Both the position numbers and the translations under genes were made by a program. The notes under the pieces are model-generated. The model made no database searches, was not told the origin of the DNA, and saw nothing but the letters and a program-made list of their open reading frames with translations. Source: an uncultured bacterium (GTDB lineage Bacteria > Pseudomonadota > Gammaproteobacteria > Burkholderiales > Burkholderiaceae_E). Taken from it: a stretch of DNA of 33,639 nt. This document shows, piece by piece, positions 15,135 to 23,020 of the stretch. The stretch's first letter is position 1, and each line of letters starts with the position of its first letter. The stretch covers positions 1 through 33,639 of the forward strand of contig CAIVPX010000133.1 of the NCBI GenBank assembly GCA_903907905.1. The letters are read 5' to 3'.

Positions 15135-15977
15135 TACCAACGCCGACCCAAGCTGCTGGGTCGCCGAATTCGCGGCGATCCCTATGCGTGCTCTGGCGCA
15201 CTCGTCGGACCAGTCGATGATTTCAAGCCGGCCGTCGTGGTGCTCGACCAGAGCGGTCAGGCTTTCGACCCAGTCGCCATCGTTGCAGTAGAGCACGTCA
15301 CCAATCAGACGCATCTCGGCATGGTGGATGTGGCCGCAGACCGCCCCGTCAAGGCCGCGCTTTCTGACCTCGCGCGCCACCGCCTCCTCAAAGGCACAGA
15401 CATAGCTCACCGCACGCTTTACCTTGAGCTTCAGGAATTTTGAGAGGCTCCAATAGGGCAGACCGATGCGTCCACGCAAGGCATTCAGATGCCGGTTTGC
15501 CTTGAGCGTAAATTCATAGGCGATGTCGCCCGCGTAGGCGAGCCATCGTGCACACTGGATCACGCCATCAAACAGGTCGCCATGGGTAACCCACAGGCGC
15601 CTTCCGTCAGCCGTGGTGTGAACGCACTCCGTGACGACGTCGACACCGCCGAAGTTATGCTGCACGTAGCGTCGGGCAAATTCGTCGTGATTACCGGGCA
15701 CGAACACGACACGGGTGCCCTTTCTGGCCTTTCGAAGAAGTTTCTGCACGACATCGTTATGAGCCTGGGGCCAGTACCATGACCGGCGGAGCTGCCAGCC
15801 ATCAATGATGTCGCCCACCAGATAGAGCGTGCTGCACTCGAAGGTCTTGAGGAAGTCCAGCAGGGCATCAGCGCGACAGCCGGCGGTACCGAGGTGGATA
15901 TCCGAGATCCATATCGTTCGAACGGTGACGGTCCCGCCAGGTTCATGCAGGTGCGAAAAGTCAGCGCCGATATCCAT
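15111..15977 (-). CDS. plcP: PlcP-type phospholipase C, metallophosphoesterase for lipid remodelling
   Basis: A calcineurin-like metallophosphoesterase of 288 residues, often labelled UDP-2,3-diacylglucosamine diphosphatase-like. Metal motifs are SDIHLGT (Asp26, His28), VGDIIDGW (Asp56), PGNHDEF (Asn97, His98), the VTHGDLFD His and CGHIHHAE. The SWYWPQAHNDVVQKLLRKAR block and YCNDGDWVESLTALVEHHDG match the PlcP family, which removes head groups from phosphatidylcholine and phosphatidylethanolamine under phosphate limitation to give diacylglycerol. The ATG at 15977 is the only good start near the first motif; in-frame TTG and GTG codons upstream give atypical extensions. It lies 68 bases after phoR on the same strand, so it is probably cotranscribed with pst-pho. 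LpxH is unlikely because of these family-specific blocks and the context. Confidence 0.85.
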   Translation of the reverse strand: MDIGADFSHLHEPGGTVTVRTIWISDIHLGTAGCRADALLDFLKTFECSTLYLVGDIIDGWQLRRSWYWPQAHNDVVQKLLRKARKGTRVVFVPGNHDEFARRYVQHNFGGVDVVTECVHTTADGRRLWVTHGDLFDGVIQCARWLAYAGDIAYEFTLKANRHLNALRGRIGLPYWSLSKFLKLKVKRAVSYVCAFEEAVAREVRKRGLDGAVCGHIHHAEMRLIGDVLYCNDGDWVESLTALVEHHDGRLEIIDWSDECARARIGIAANSATQQLGSALVSGSDTLS

Positions 15978-16045
15978 GTACGGAGTATGAACACACGATA
16001 TGACGGCACCGTGAAGGAGCACGCCGGGTGCCTTCAATCCCTCCC

Positions 16046-17413
16046 TTACCGGGTCGGCGCCTGCACCGCCTGACCGGCCCCGACCGGCTGCGAATCGCGC
16101 CGTACCCGAGCGGGCGGAAGCTCAAGCGAGAAACACGACCCTTTGCCCAATTCGGACTGAATGTCCACGCGTCCGCCATGCCGTTGCATCACATGCTTGA
16201 CGATCGACAGACCGAGTCCGGTTCCACCGTGCTCGCGAGAGCGGCCGCTATCCACCCGATAAAAGCGCTCGGTCAGCCTGGGCAGGTGCTCGGGTGCGAT
16301 GCCGGGGCCGTTATCGGTCACCTCAATGACGACGCCGCCTGCGGGTGTCATGCGCTGGCCGATCACGATCACTCCCCCGGGTGGCGTGTAGCGGCAGGCA
16401 TTGCTGACGAGGTTATCCACGGCGCTGAGCAACTCGGAGTCCGCACCCGCGAGCTCGCATAACGGGCCCGACTGCAGGCTGATGTCGTGCCCCCCAGCCG
16501 AAAGCCCCCGGCCCGTGTCAGCCGCCCTGGCGAGCAGGCTGTGGCAGTCGGTCCACACATCCAAGGGCGGCATTGCGCCACCCTCGAGCTCGGCGAGCGT
16601 CAAAAGATCCGCCACGATTGCCTGCATGCGCTGAGTCTGCGTCTCCATCATGCCCAGCATGCCTTGCCGATCCGAATCACTCATCGGAATGCTCGCCAGC
16701 GTCTCGATGAAGCCGGACACGACGGTAAGCGGCGTACGCATCTCGTGCGAGACATTCGCCACGAAGTCCCTGCGCATCTGTTCCGCACGGTCCCGCTCCG
16801 TCACATCCTGAGACAAAACCAGCATGCCCTCGCCGTAGGGCCGAACGATTACCGCGAGCTTGCCCGCAAAGCGCGAGCTTCGAAGCGTGACAGCATCGTC
16901 AAATTGGCCCTCACGCAGATACGCGATGAACTCTGGCATGCGCACGATATTGGTGACAGGCTGCAGACGATCGCGCACTGGATCAAGCGCAAAATGCAGC
17001 GCCGCCGTTCGATTGCACCAATCGATTTCCTGGTGCGCGTTGAGCAGCAAGACACCATTGGGCGAGGCATCGATCGCCGAGAGAAAAAAGGCCAGCCTGT
17101 CACCCTCACTTCGTATCGAACGCTCGTAGGCCCGATAGTTCTTTTCCACCCGGTAGGCGATTTCGCCCGATACGCCGACCTGGGGAGCACGCAGCGCCCT
17201 CGGCCCCGAGCGTTGGTCGATTGATTGTTTCGCCCAAGCCGACAGCCGCTCGGACTGGGCGCAGCCGTAGAGTTGATGGGACAACGCGCCCGCCAGCGCA
17301 CCCAGCAGGAGGGCTTCAGCACTCACATCCTGGTTGAGCGTACTGGCGCAAAGCGCGCCGAGCGCTGCGCCCGCGGTGCAGAAAAGACCGAGAAAAGAGA
17401 GAGGGATAAGCAC
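16046..17413 (-). CDS. phoR: Phosphate regulon sensor histidine kinase
   Basis: A 455-residue PhoR-type kinase. Two N-terminal hydrophobic segments (about 3-23 and 33-50) have almost no periplasmic loop, as usual for PhoR. A linker leads to a PAS domain (about 105-205). HisKA has phospho-acceptor His223 in VANVSHEMRTPL. HATPase follows with NLVSNACRYT, DNGPGI, RFYRVD and GGTGLGLSIVKH. It phosphorylates and dephosphorylates PhoB in response to the Pst-PhoU state. The start is a GTG at 17413 with a poor ribosome site, 37 bases after phoB. All kinase motifs look intact, in contrast to the degenerate receiver of its partner. Confidence 0.93.
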   Translation of the reverse strand: MLIPLSFLGLFCTAGAALGALCASTLNQDVSAEALLLGALAGALSHQLYGCAQSERLSAWAKQSIDQRSGPRALRAPQVGVSGEIAYRVEKNYRAYERSIRSEGDRLAFFLSAIDASPNGVLLLNAHQEIDWCNRTAALHFALDPVRDRLQPVTNIVRMPEFIAYLREGQFDDAVTLRSSRFAGKLAVIVRPYGEGMLVLSQDVTERDRAEQMRRDFVANVSHEMRTPLTVVSGFIETLASIPMSDSDRQGMLGMMETQTQRMQAIVADLLTLAELEGGAMPPLDVWTDCHSLLARAADTGRGLSAGGHDISLQSGPLCELAGADSELLSAVDNLVSNACRYTPPGGVIVIGQRMTPAGGVVIEVTDNGPGIAPEHLPRLTERFYRVDSGRSREHGGTGLGLSIVKHVMQRHGGRVDIQSELGKGSCFSLELPPARVRRDSQPVGAGQAVQAPTR

Positions 17414-17450
17414 AGGCCGCTCAAGTCATCAGGAGTTTCTGTCGGCCCGC

Positions 17451-18170
17451 TTAAACGAACGCCCCGCCGGTATTCGCCAGGAACCGGTAACCGACGCCAC
17501 GGACCGTTTCGACCCGGTCTTTGCATCCAACCCGGGACAGTACCTCGCGCAGGCGGTTGATGTGAACGTCGACGGTACGAGCGTCAATCCCCTCACTGAC
17601 ACCCCAGACGTTCAGCAGCAGGTCGGACCGGGTCAGGGGTGTCTGGGGGTTCGCCATCAGGTAGCGCAACAACCGGCACTCCATAGGGCTCAGGTTCGCC
17701 TCGCGCCGTCGCCCCTCGCAGAGTACCGTCAGCCGTCGGGCCGCGTCGTCCAGGGCGAGAGAGCCCAAACGCAGTAGCCCGCGAAAAGAGAGGGGATCAC
17801 TTCGGCGCAATAGCGCTTTTACACGAACGACCAGCAGGCGCTCGGCGTGTTCCCGAGCCACCCAGTCATCCGAACCTTGATCAAGGCAGCGCATTTGATC
17901 GTCGTCATCCCCCTCTTGGCCAAGTACGATGATCGGGATGCGCCCCGTAGAGGGCTGTTGGCGCCAGGCGGCACAGATTGACGCTGCATCCCGGTCGTGG
18001 GGAAGTCGGTCAAGCAGAACCAGTGCCGGCATCGTACCGGCGATCGCAGCCTGGGTATCGGCCACGGAATCGAACACGGTCACATCGAACCCGCCCGACC
18101 TGAGCAATTCGGCGAAAGCATCGCCAGACGACCGACCGGTCGTGAGCAGAAGCAGGTCGCGTCGACTCAT
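17451..18170 (-). CDS. phoB: PhoB-type response regulator with a degenerate receiver domain
   Basis: A 239-residue receiver plus OmpR-type winged helix. The DNA-binding half is intact and PhoB-like: LSPMECRLLRYLMANP, then ARTVDVHINRLREVL and VETVRGVGYRF. The receiver keeps the phospho-acceptor Asp54 (LVLLDRLP), but the acidic pocket normally formed by residues 9-11 of PhoB (Glu-Asp-Glu) reads Leu-Thr-Thr. The conserved Thr after the fourth strand is Gly84 (IIVLGQ), and the conserved Lys-Pro is Arg106-Glu (WVAREH). It sits between phoU and phoR, 29 and 37 bases away, so it is the expected PhoB of this operon. Mg-dependent phosphorylation may be weak or altered. The start ATG at 18170 gives the family-standard beginning MSRR. 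The reading frame is continuous, so this is not a frameshift. Confidence 0.88.
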   Translation of the reverse strand: MSRRDLLLLTTGRSSGDAFAELLRSGGFDVTVFDSVADTQAAIAGTMPALVLLDRLPHDRDAASICAAWRQQPSTGRIPIIVLGQEGDDDDQMRCLDQGSDDWVAREHAERLLVVRVKALLRRSDPLSFRGLLRLGSLALDDAARRLTVLCEGRRREANLSPMECRLLRYLMANPQTPLTRSDLLLNVWGVSEGIDARTVDVHINRLREVLSRVGCKDRVETVRGVGYRFLANTGGAFV

Positions 18171-18199
18171 GGGGTGATTTCTGATTCGCCCGCAAGCGC

Positions 18200-18907
18200 T
18201 CAGCGAATGACATCCTCAAGCGTCGCCATCGGCGAGTGACGCACGTCGGTTCCCTTGACGATGTAGATGATCGCCTCCGCCAGATTCTTGGCGTGATCGC
18301 CCACCCGCTCGACAGCCTTGGCGACGAACACCAGGTCAATGCAGGAGGAGATCGTCCGGGGATCCTCCATCATGTAGGTGATGAGTTTGCGCATCAAGCC
18401 GTCGAATTCCTGATCCACCTGCTGATCGTGCTTGATCACCTCAAGCGCCGCCACAGGGTCTAGCCTCGCGAACGAGTCGAGCGCCTTGCGAAGCTGCTCG
18501 GTCGCGAGCTCGGACTCGAATTGAAGGTCATGGACGGGCAACCGCAGCCGGGTCGGCAGTCCGATTGCCAGTAGCCGCTGAACCACCCGGGCCGTGCGCG
18601 CCGCTTCGTCGCCCACGCGCTCCAAGTTGGCGATGATCCGGCTGATGGCAATCAGCAAACGCAGATCTCGGGCCGTGGGCTGACGCAGGGCGATGATGCC
18701 CGACAGATCGCCGTCGATCTCCACTTCGAGCCGATTGACGCGCTCTTCATCGCGCAGCACCTGCGTCGCGATGTCGCCATCAAACTGCGTGAGCGAGAGC
18801 ACCGCCTTGGAGACCTGACTCTCGACGAGGCCGCCCATCTCGAGTACACGGGAACAGATACCGCTCAGCTCGGCGTCAAACTGCGTGGAAAGGTGCTTGT
18901 CCGTCAT
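18200..18907 (-). CDS. phoU: Phosphate transport regulator PhoU
   Basis: About 235 residues in two PhoU three-helix repeats. The metal-binding signatures are NLERVGDEAARTAR in the first repeat and AVERVGDHAKNLAEAI in the second. PhoU couples PstSCAB activity to PhoR and represses signalling when phosphate is ample. The second of two adjacent ATG codons (18907) has AAGGA six bases upstream; the first (18910) is too close to it. It starts about ten bases after pstB. The N-terminus MTDKHLSTQFDAEL is typical of betaproteobacterial PhoU from memory. Confidence 0.95.
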   Translation of the reverse strand: MTDKHLSTQFDAELSGICSRVLEMGGLVESQVSKAVLSLTQFDGDIATQVLRDEERVNRLEVEIDGDLSGIIALRQPTARDLRLLIAISRIIANLERVGDEAARTARVVQRLLAIGLPTRLRLPVHDLQFESELATEQLRKALDSFARLDPVAALEVIKHDQQVDQEFDGLMRKLITYMMEDPRTISSCIDLVFVAKAVERVGDHAKNLAEAIIYIVKGTDVRHSPMATLEDVIR

Positions 18908-18917
18908 CATTGATCCT

Positions 18918-19712
18918 TCAACCGAAACGTCCGGTGATGTAGTCCTCGGTTTCCTTGCGCTTGGGCTTCATGAAAATTTCCTTGGTCTCGCCGAACTCGA
19001 CCAGATCGCCCAGATACATATAGGCCACGAAATCGGAAACCCTGGCAGCCTGCTGCATGTTGTGGGTCACGATCAGGACCGTCACTTTTTTCTTGATCTC
19101 GGAGACGAGCTCTTCAATGCTACCCGTAGCAATCGGGTCGAGCGCCGAAGTCGGCTCATCGAACAGGATCATTTCAGGGTCGGTGGCCAGGGCCCGGGCA
19201 ATGCACAGGCGCTGCTGCTGACCACCCGACAAGTTGACAGCGAGATCTTCCAAACGATCCTTCACTTCATTCCAGATCGCGGCGCCCCTCAGGGCCTCTT
19301 CCACTTTGTCGTCAAGGTAGCTGCGCCTGCGCTCACCCCTCACGCGCAGGCCGTAAGCGACGTTTTCGTAGATCGACTTCGGAAAAGGGTTGGGCTTCTG
19401 GAAGACCATCGAGATCCGCATGCGGACCTCGATCGGATCGACCTCCGGGCTGAGGATGTCGATCTGATCAGGCAGCAACTGGATCGATCCGTCATAGCGA
19501 TGCCCGGGGTACAGGTCGTGCATTCGGTTGAAGCACCGCAGAAATGTCGACTTGCCACAACCGCTCGGGCCGATCAGGGCCGTAACCTTGTTGGCATAGA
19601 TCGGCATGGAAATGCTTTTCAGTGCCTTGTAGGCGCCGTAATAGAAGTCGAGATCAATCGTCTGAGCCTTCAGATCAGGGACGTTTTTCGGCAAGGTGAC
19701 GGTCGAGACCAT
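18918..19712 (-). CDS. pstB: Phosphate ABC transporter ATPase
   Basis: A 264-residue ATPase with Walker [11 protein letters not shown]-loop [20 protein letters not shown], signature [15 protein letters not shown], Walker [14 protein letters not shown] and the late [13 protein letters not shown], all diagnostic of PstB. It powers phosphate uptake through PstCA. I use the ATG at 19712 because the protein then begins at the family-standard MVSTVTLP region. An open frame continues upstream to 19805, but that part overlaps pstA and is not PstB-like. The gap to pstA is 40 bases. Confidence 0.95.
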   Translation of the reverse strand: MVSTVTLPKNVPDLKAQTIDLDFYYGAYKALKSISMPIYANKVTALIGPSGCGKSTFLRCFNRMHDLYPGHRYDGSIQLLPDQIDILSPEVDPIEVRMRISMVFQKPNPFPKSIYENVAYGLRVRGERRRSYLDDKVEEALRGAAIWNEVKDRLEDLAVNLSGGQQQRLCIARALATDPEMILFDEPTSALDPIATGSIEELVSEIKKKVTVLIVTHNMQQAARVSDFVAYMYLGDLVEFGETKEIFMKPKRKETEDYITGRFG

Positions 19713-19752
19713 GAATGTATCCAGAGTTGGGAAGTGAGCCCAGGACGGGGAT

Positions 19753-20679
19753 CTACCACTTGATGTTCTTGCGCAGCCGGTACCGCAGCCAAATCGCCAG
19801 ACCATTCATGCTGAGTGTCATGAACACCAGCACGAAGCTTGCGGCTGCCGCGTTTTGATGAAAGGACGGATCCGGTCGGGACGTCCAGTTGAAGATCTGG
19901 ATGGGCATGACCGTGAACGGTGACATGAGCCAGTCGAACAACCCTGCCGGGGGCGACCCCGAAAACGGGATCGGCGGCAAGAAGGCGATGAAGGTCAGCG
20001 CCCCGATCGTGATGATCGGCGCGGTTTCTCCGATCGCGCGAGACAATCCGATGATCACGCCCGTGAGGATGCCGGGCATACCGTAGGGCACCAGATGTTG
20101 ACTCACCACTTGCCAGCGCGACGCGCCGCAGGCGTAGGCCCCCTCACGGATGTACTGTGGAATTGACCGCAGGGCCTCTCGGGTGGTGGTGATCACGATG
20201 GGCAGGATCAGCAGCGACAAGGTCAGTCCTGCGGTGAGGATCGACTGACCCAGGCCGAAGGTGTAGACGAACAGGCCCAGCGCGAGCAATCCGTAGATGA
20301 TGGATGGCACGCCCGCCAGGTTGGTGATGTTGATCTCGATGAGGTCGGTAATCCAGTGCTTGCGCGCGTACTCCTCCAGGTAGATGGCGCCGGCGATTCC
20401 CAGCGGCACAGCCACCAGCGCCGTCACCATCATCACCAGGATGGAACCGACCCAGGCCGACAGAATTCCAGCCTGCGCCGCACGGCGAGAGGGAAACGAC
20501 GTGAAGAAGTCAGCGCTCAGGCGGGGGATACCGGTCACCGCCATGTCGACGAAGAGCGCCAGAAGTGTGAGGATGCCCACCGCCAGCGACAGCAGGCCCA
20601 GCAACCCGAAGAGCAGGTCCCAGCGCTTGTGCTTGCGGATCAGGGCCCGTATCGCGGCGGTGTCGTGATTGGCGGGCAT
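19753..20679 (-). CDS. pstA: Phosphate ABC transporter permease PstA
   Basis: A 308-residue inner-membrane protein with six predicted hydrophobic segments. The coupling loop reads [22 protein letters not shown], and [18 protein letters not shown] follows, both typical of PstA. It forms the phosphate channel with PstC. The ATG at 20679 lies one base after the pstC stop, so the two are translated together. The last cytoplasmic residues [11 protein letters not shown] also fit the family. Confidence 0.95.
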   Translation of the reverse strand: MPANHDTAAIRALIRKHKRWDLLFGLLGLLSLAVGILTLLALFVDMAVTGIPRLSADFFTSFPSRRAAQAGILSAWVGSILVMMVTALVAVPLGIAGAIYLEEYARKHWITDLIEINITNLAGVPSIIYGLLALGLFVYTFGLGQSILTAGLTLSLLILPIVITTTREALRSIPQYIREGAYACGASRWQVVSQHLVPYGMPGILTGVIIGLSRAIGETAPIITIGALTFIAFLPPIPFSGSPPAGLFDWLMSPFTVMPIQIFNWTSRPDPSFHQNAAAASFVLVFMTLSMNGLAIWLRYRLRKNIKW

Positions 20680-20680
20680 A

Positions 20681-21640
20681 TCAGTACGCCTCCCGGAATC
20701 TGCGGCGCAGCCAATGACCCGCCAGGTTGAAGCTCAAGGTCAGCACCAGGAGCGAGAGCCCGGCCGCGAAAATGGTCTGGTAGCCAACGCTGCCATGCGG
20801 CAGATCTCCCAAGGCTACCTGCACGATGTAGGACGTAATCGTCGCCGCAGGCTCCAGGGGATTGAAGCTGAGCGTCGGCTGCATGCCGGCCGCCACAGCA
20901 AGAATCATGGTCTCGCCCACCGCTCGCGAGATGCCGAGAATGTAGGCAGACGCAATACCCGAAAAGGCCGCCGGAACCACCACCTTGACCGCCGTCTGAA
21001 AACGCGTGGCCCCCATGGCGTACGACCCCTCTCGCAGACTCATGGGAACGGCCCGCATCGCGTCCTCGGACAAGGAGGACACGTAGGGAATGATCATCAC
21101 ACCCATGACGATGCCCGCCGACAACACGTTGAAGCCCGGCAGGTCGGGGTAGATTTTCTGCAGGAGCGGCGTCACGAACAACAGTGCGAAATAGCCATAA
21201 ATGATCGTCGGAACGCCCGACAGCAACTCCAGCATGGGCTTAAGCACTTCACGGGCCTTGTAGCCCGCGAATTCAGACAAGTAGACCGCGATGATGGTGC
21301 CCAGCGGAATGGCGATGAGCAGCGCGACGGCCGAACTGGTGATCGTCCCGGACATCAGCACCCAGATGCCAAAGTGGGGATCGGAGAACAGCGGCGTCCA
21401 CTGGGAGTCGGTCAGAAATGACCAGACCGAGACGTGGGAGAAAAAACTCAATGACTCTCTAAGCAGGACGTAGACGATGCCCAGCGTCGTAAAGACCGAG
21501 ACGCACGCGGCGAGCAGCAGCGCTGCCTCGATCGCCTGCTCGCGCCGCTTCCGGCGCGCCTTGAGCTTGGCGTACGTCGCCAGCGTCGACGATGCGCCGC
21601 GTGCGGTCACGGAAATCGATTGGGGATGGGCCTGGGGCAC
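20681..21640 (-). CDS. pstC: Phosphate ABC transporter permease PstC
   Basis: A 319-residue permease with a basic N-terminal tail, a first membrane segment near residues 38-60, and the PstC landmarks LLSGVPTIIYGYFAL, AVPMSLREGSYAMGATRFQT and ILGISRAVGETMILA. Partner of PstA in high-affinity phosphate import. The start is a GTG at 21640 with GGAGG five bases upstream. There are 109 bases between pstS and pstC without another gene, which is common because pstS is often made in excess. Confidence 0.95.
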   Translation of the reverse strand: MPQAHPQSISVTARGASSTLATYAKLKARRKRREQAIEAALLLAACVSVFTTLGIVYVLLRESLSFFSHVSVWSFLTDSQWTPLFSDPHFGIWVLMSGTITSSAVALLIAIPLGTIIAVYLSEFAGYKAREVLKPMLELLSGVPTIIYGYFALLFVTPLLQKIYPDLPGFNVLSAGIVMGVMIIPYVSSLSEDAMRAVPMSLREGSYAMGATRFQTAVKVVVPAAFSGIASAYILGISRAVGETMILAVAAGMQPTLSFNPLEPAATITSYIVQVALGDLPHGSVGYQTIFAAGLSLLVLTLSFNLAGHWLRRRFREAY

Positions 21641-21749
21641 AAGGGCCTCCGTTCAGCGAACTGCCGCACGCCCCTGACCGAAGCGATGCGGCACTTTGGA
21701 AGGACGGCCAGCTCGCCAGGAGCCGGCCGGAACACACGAAAAATGCAGG

Positions 21750-22748
21750 TCAGAGCTTCGGTTCGCGCGACAGCAGATCGTCGATTCGCACGCCCACCTC
21801 GTTTCTACCGCCGAAGACGGTTCCCTTTTTGCCCTGAGCTATATTCTGAAGGCCAATCGTGTAAGCTTTTTCAGGCAACGGTACATACTTTACCTCTTTG
21901 GCGATCTTCGTAGCCTGACGCATGTAGTACTCGGCAAACTCCCTCACCTCGGGCTTGGCCAAGGCCTTCGCGTTGACGTAGATGAAGATCGGCCGGGACA
22001 AGGGCTGATAGCTGCCGTCCAGCACCGACGCCTCGCTAGGTGCGACCGGAGACTTGCCGTCCTTTTCAATGATGGGAAGCGCCTTGAGCCGAGCCGTGTT
22101 CTCGGCGTAATAGGCGTAGCCGAAGTAGCCGATAGCGTTCACGTCCTGAGACACGCCCTGAACGAGCACGTTGTCATCTTCGGAGGCCGTGAAGTCACCA
22201 CGGCTTGCCTTGGATTTTCCGTTGATTGCCTCGGTGAAGTAGTCGAAGGTACCCGAGTCCGAACCGGCGCCAAACAGCTTGATGGGCGCGTCCGGCCACG
22301 CGGGATTCACCTGATTCCAGCGGGTCACCTTGCCCTGTGCGGCCGGTTCCCAGAGTTTCTTCAGCTCCGCCACCGTGATGGCCTTGAGCCAGTTGTTTCG
22401 GGGGTTGATGACCACGGTGAGGGCGTCGAAGGCTACCGGCAGTTCGATGTACTCGATGCCGGCAGCACGACATTCTTTCATCTCAGATTCAAGAATCGGT
22501 CTCGACGCGTTCTGCACGTCAATTTCTCCGCGGCAAAACTTCTTGAAGCCGCCGCCCGTCCCCGAAATACCGACGGTCACCTTGATGGCGCCCTTCTTGG
22601 CCTTCTGAAAGTCCTCGGCAACCCCCTCGGTGATGGGGAATACCGTGGACGAACCGTCAATCTTCACGATCTGAGCGCTGGCGGACATAGCACCTAGAGA
22701 CAGAACGGCGGCCGCGACGTACGCGGCCAAAGTGGATGAACGAACCAT
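21750..22748 (-). CDS. pstS: Phosphate-binding periplasmic protein
   Basis: A 332-residue binding protein. The signal peptide (about 25 residues) ends at MSASA before QIVKIDGSSTVFPITEGVAEDF, where the Gly-Ser-Ser-Thr phosphate loop is visible. Further ligand segments are GISGTGGGFKKFCRGE and GAGSDSGTFDYFTEAI. It belongs to the longer PstS group with an acidic insert. The ATG at 22748 has AGGAG six bases upstream; an in-frame TTG two codons earlier is not needed. It is the first gene of the pst-pho operon, 58 bases from a Pho box. Confidence 0.95.
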   Translation of the reverse strand: MVRSSTLAAYVAAAVLSLGAMSASAQIVKIDGSSTVFPITEGVAEDFQKAKKGAIKVTVGISGTGGGFKKFCRGEIDVQNASRPILESEMKECRAAGIEYIELPVAFDALTVVINPRNNWLKAITVAELKKLWEPAAQGKVTRWNQVNPAWPDAPIKLFGAGSDSGTFDYFTEAINGKSKASRGDFTASEDDNVLVQGVSQDVNAIGYFGYAYYAENTARLKALPIIEKDGKSPVAPSEASVLDGSYQPLSRPIFIYVNAKALAKPEVREFAEYYMRQATKIAKEVKYVPLPEKAYTIGLQNIAQGKKGTVFGGRNEVGVRIDDLLSREPKL

Positions 22749-22805
22749 TTGCAACTCCTGATATCGGGGTGGAGGAACTCGATCGGGAGATTTTGGGGTC
22801 CGATT

Positions 22806-22823
22806 GTTACCGCTCTGTTACAG
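22806..22823 (-). promoter_or_regulatory. Pho box and promoter of the pst operon
   Basis: On the minus strand: CTGTAAC, spacer AGAG, CGGTAAC. The units match CTGTCAT at 5 and 4 of 7 and resemble each other more closely, sharing GTAAC. CAAAAT (22795-22790), 4 of 6 to TATAAT, begins exactly 10 bp downstream. This is the expected site for PhoB control of pstS and sets the geometry used to judge the other boxes here. Confidence 0.75.
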
Positions 22824-23020
22824 GTCGGAACTCAGCGGGGCGCCGCCCGGCGGGAGGCAAGCGCCCTGCGGTCAGGCGCCCTGGCAAGTGCCACACCGCC
22901 AAACGCCTGCGAGCGCCACGCGCCGGCGCGTGCATCGGGTCACGTGCAGCAAGCGCGATGATTCGCCGCAGAGTATCCTCGCGCCTGCCGCAAAGTCGCA
23001 GGGCCACGCCAGCACTGATC

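Noticed and set aside
15111-15977. LpxH, UDP-2,3-diacylglucosamine hydrolase of lipid A synthesis
   Set aside because: The family blocks around YWPQAHNDVVQKLL and GDWVESLTALVEH and the pst-pho context fit PlcP better than LpxH.
15987-16006. Possible Pho box before plcP (CCGTCAT and TGTTCAT on the minus strand)
   Set aside because: The spacer is 6 bp instead of 4 and the site ends only about ten bases before the start codon, so it does not fit the geometry of the other boxes.
16487-17224. Plus-strand open frame opposite phoR
   Set aside because: Antisense to an intact histidine kinase; composition typical of a shadow frame.
17451-18170. Frameshift or pseudogene as explanation for the odd PhoB receiver
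   Set aside because: The frame is continuous, the length is normal, and the strands around the changed residues still align with PhoB, including Asp54.
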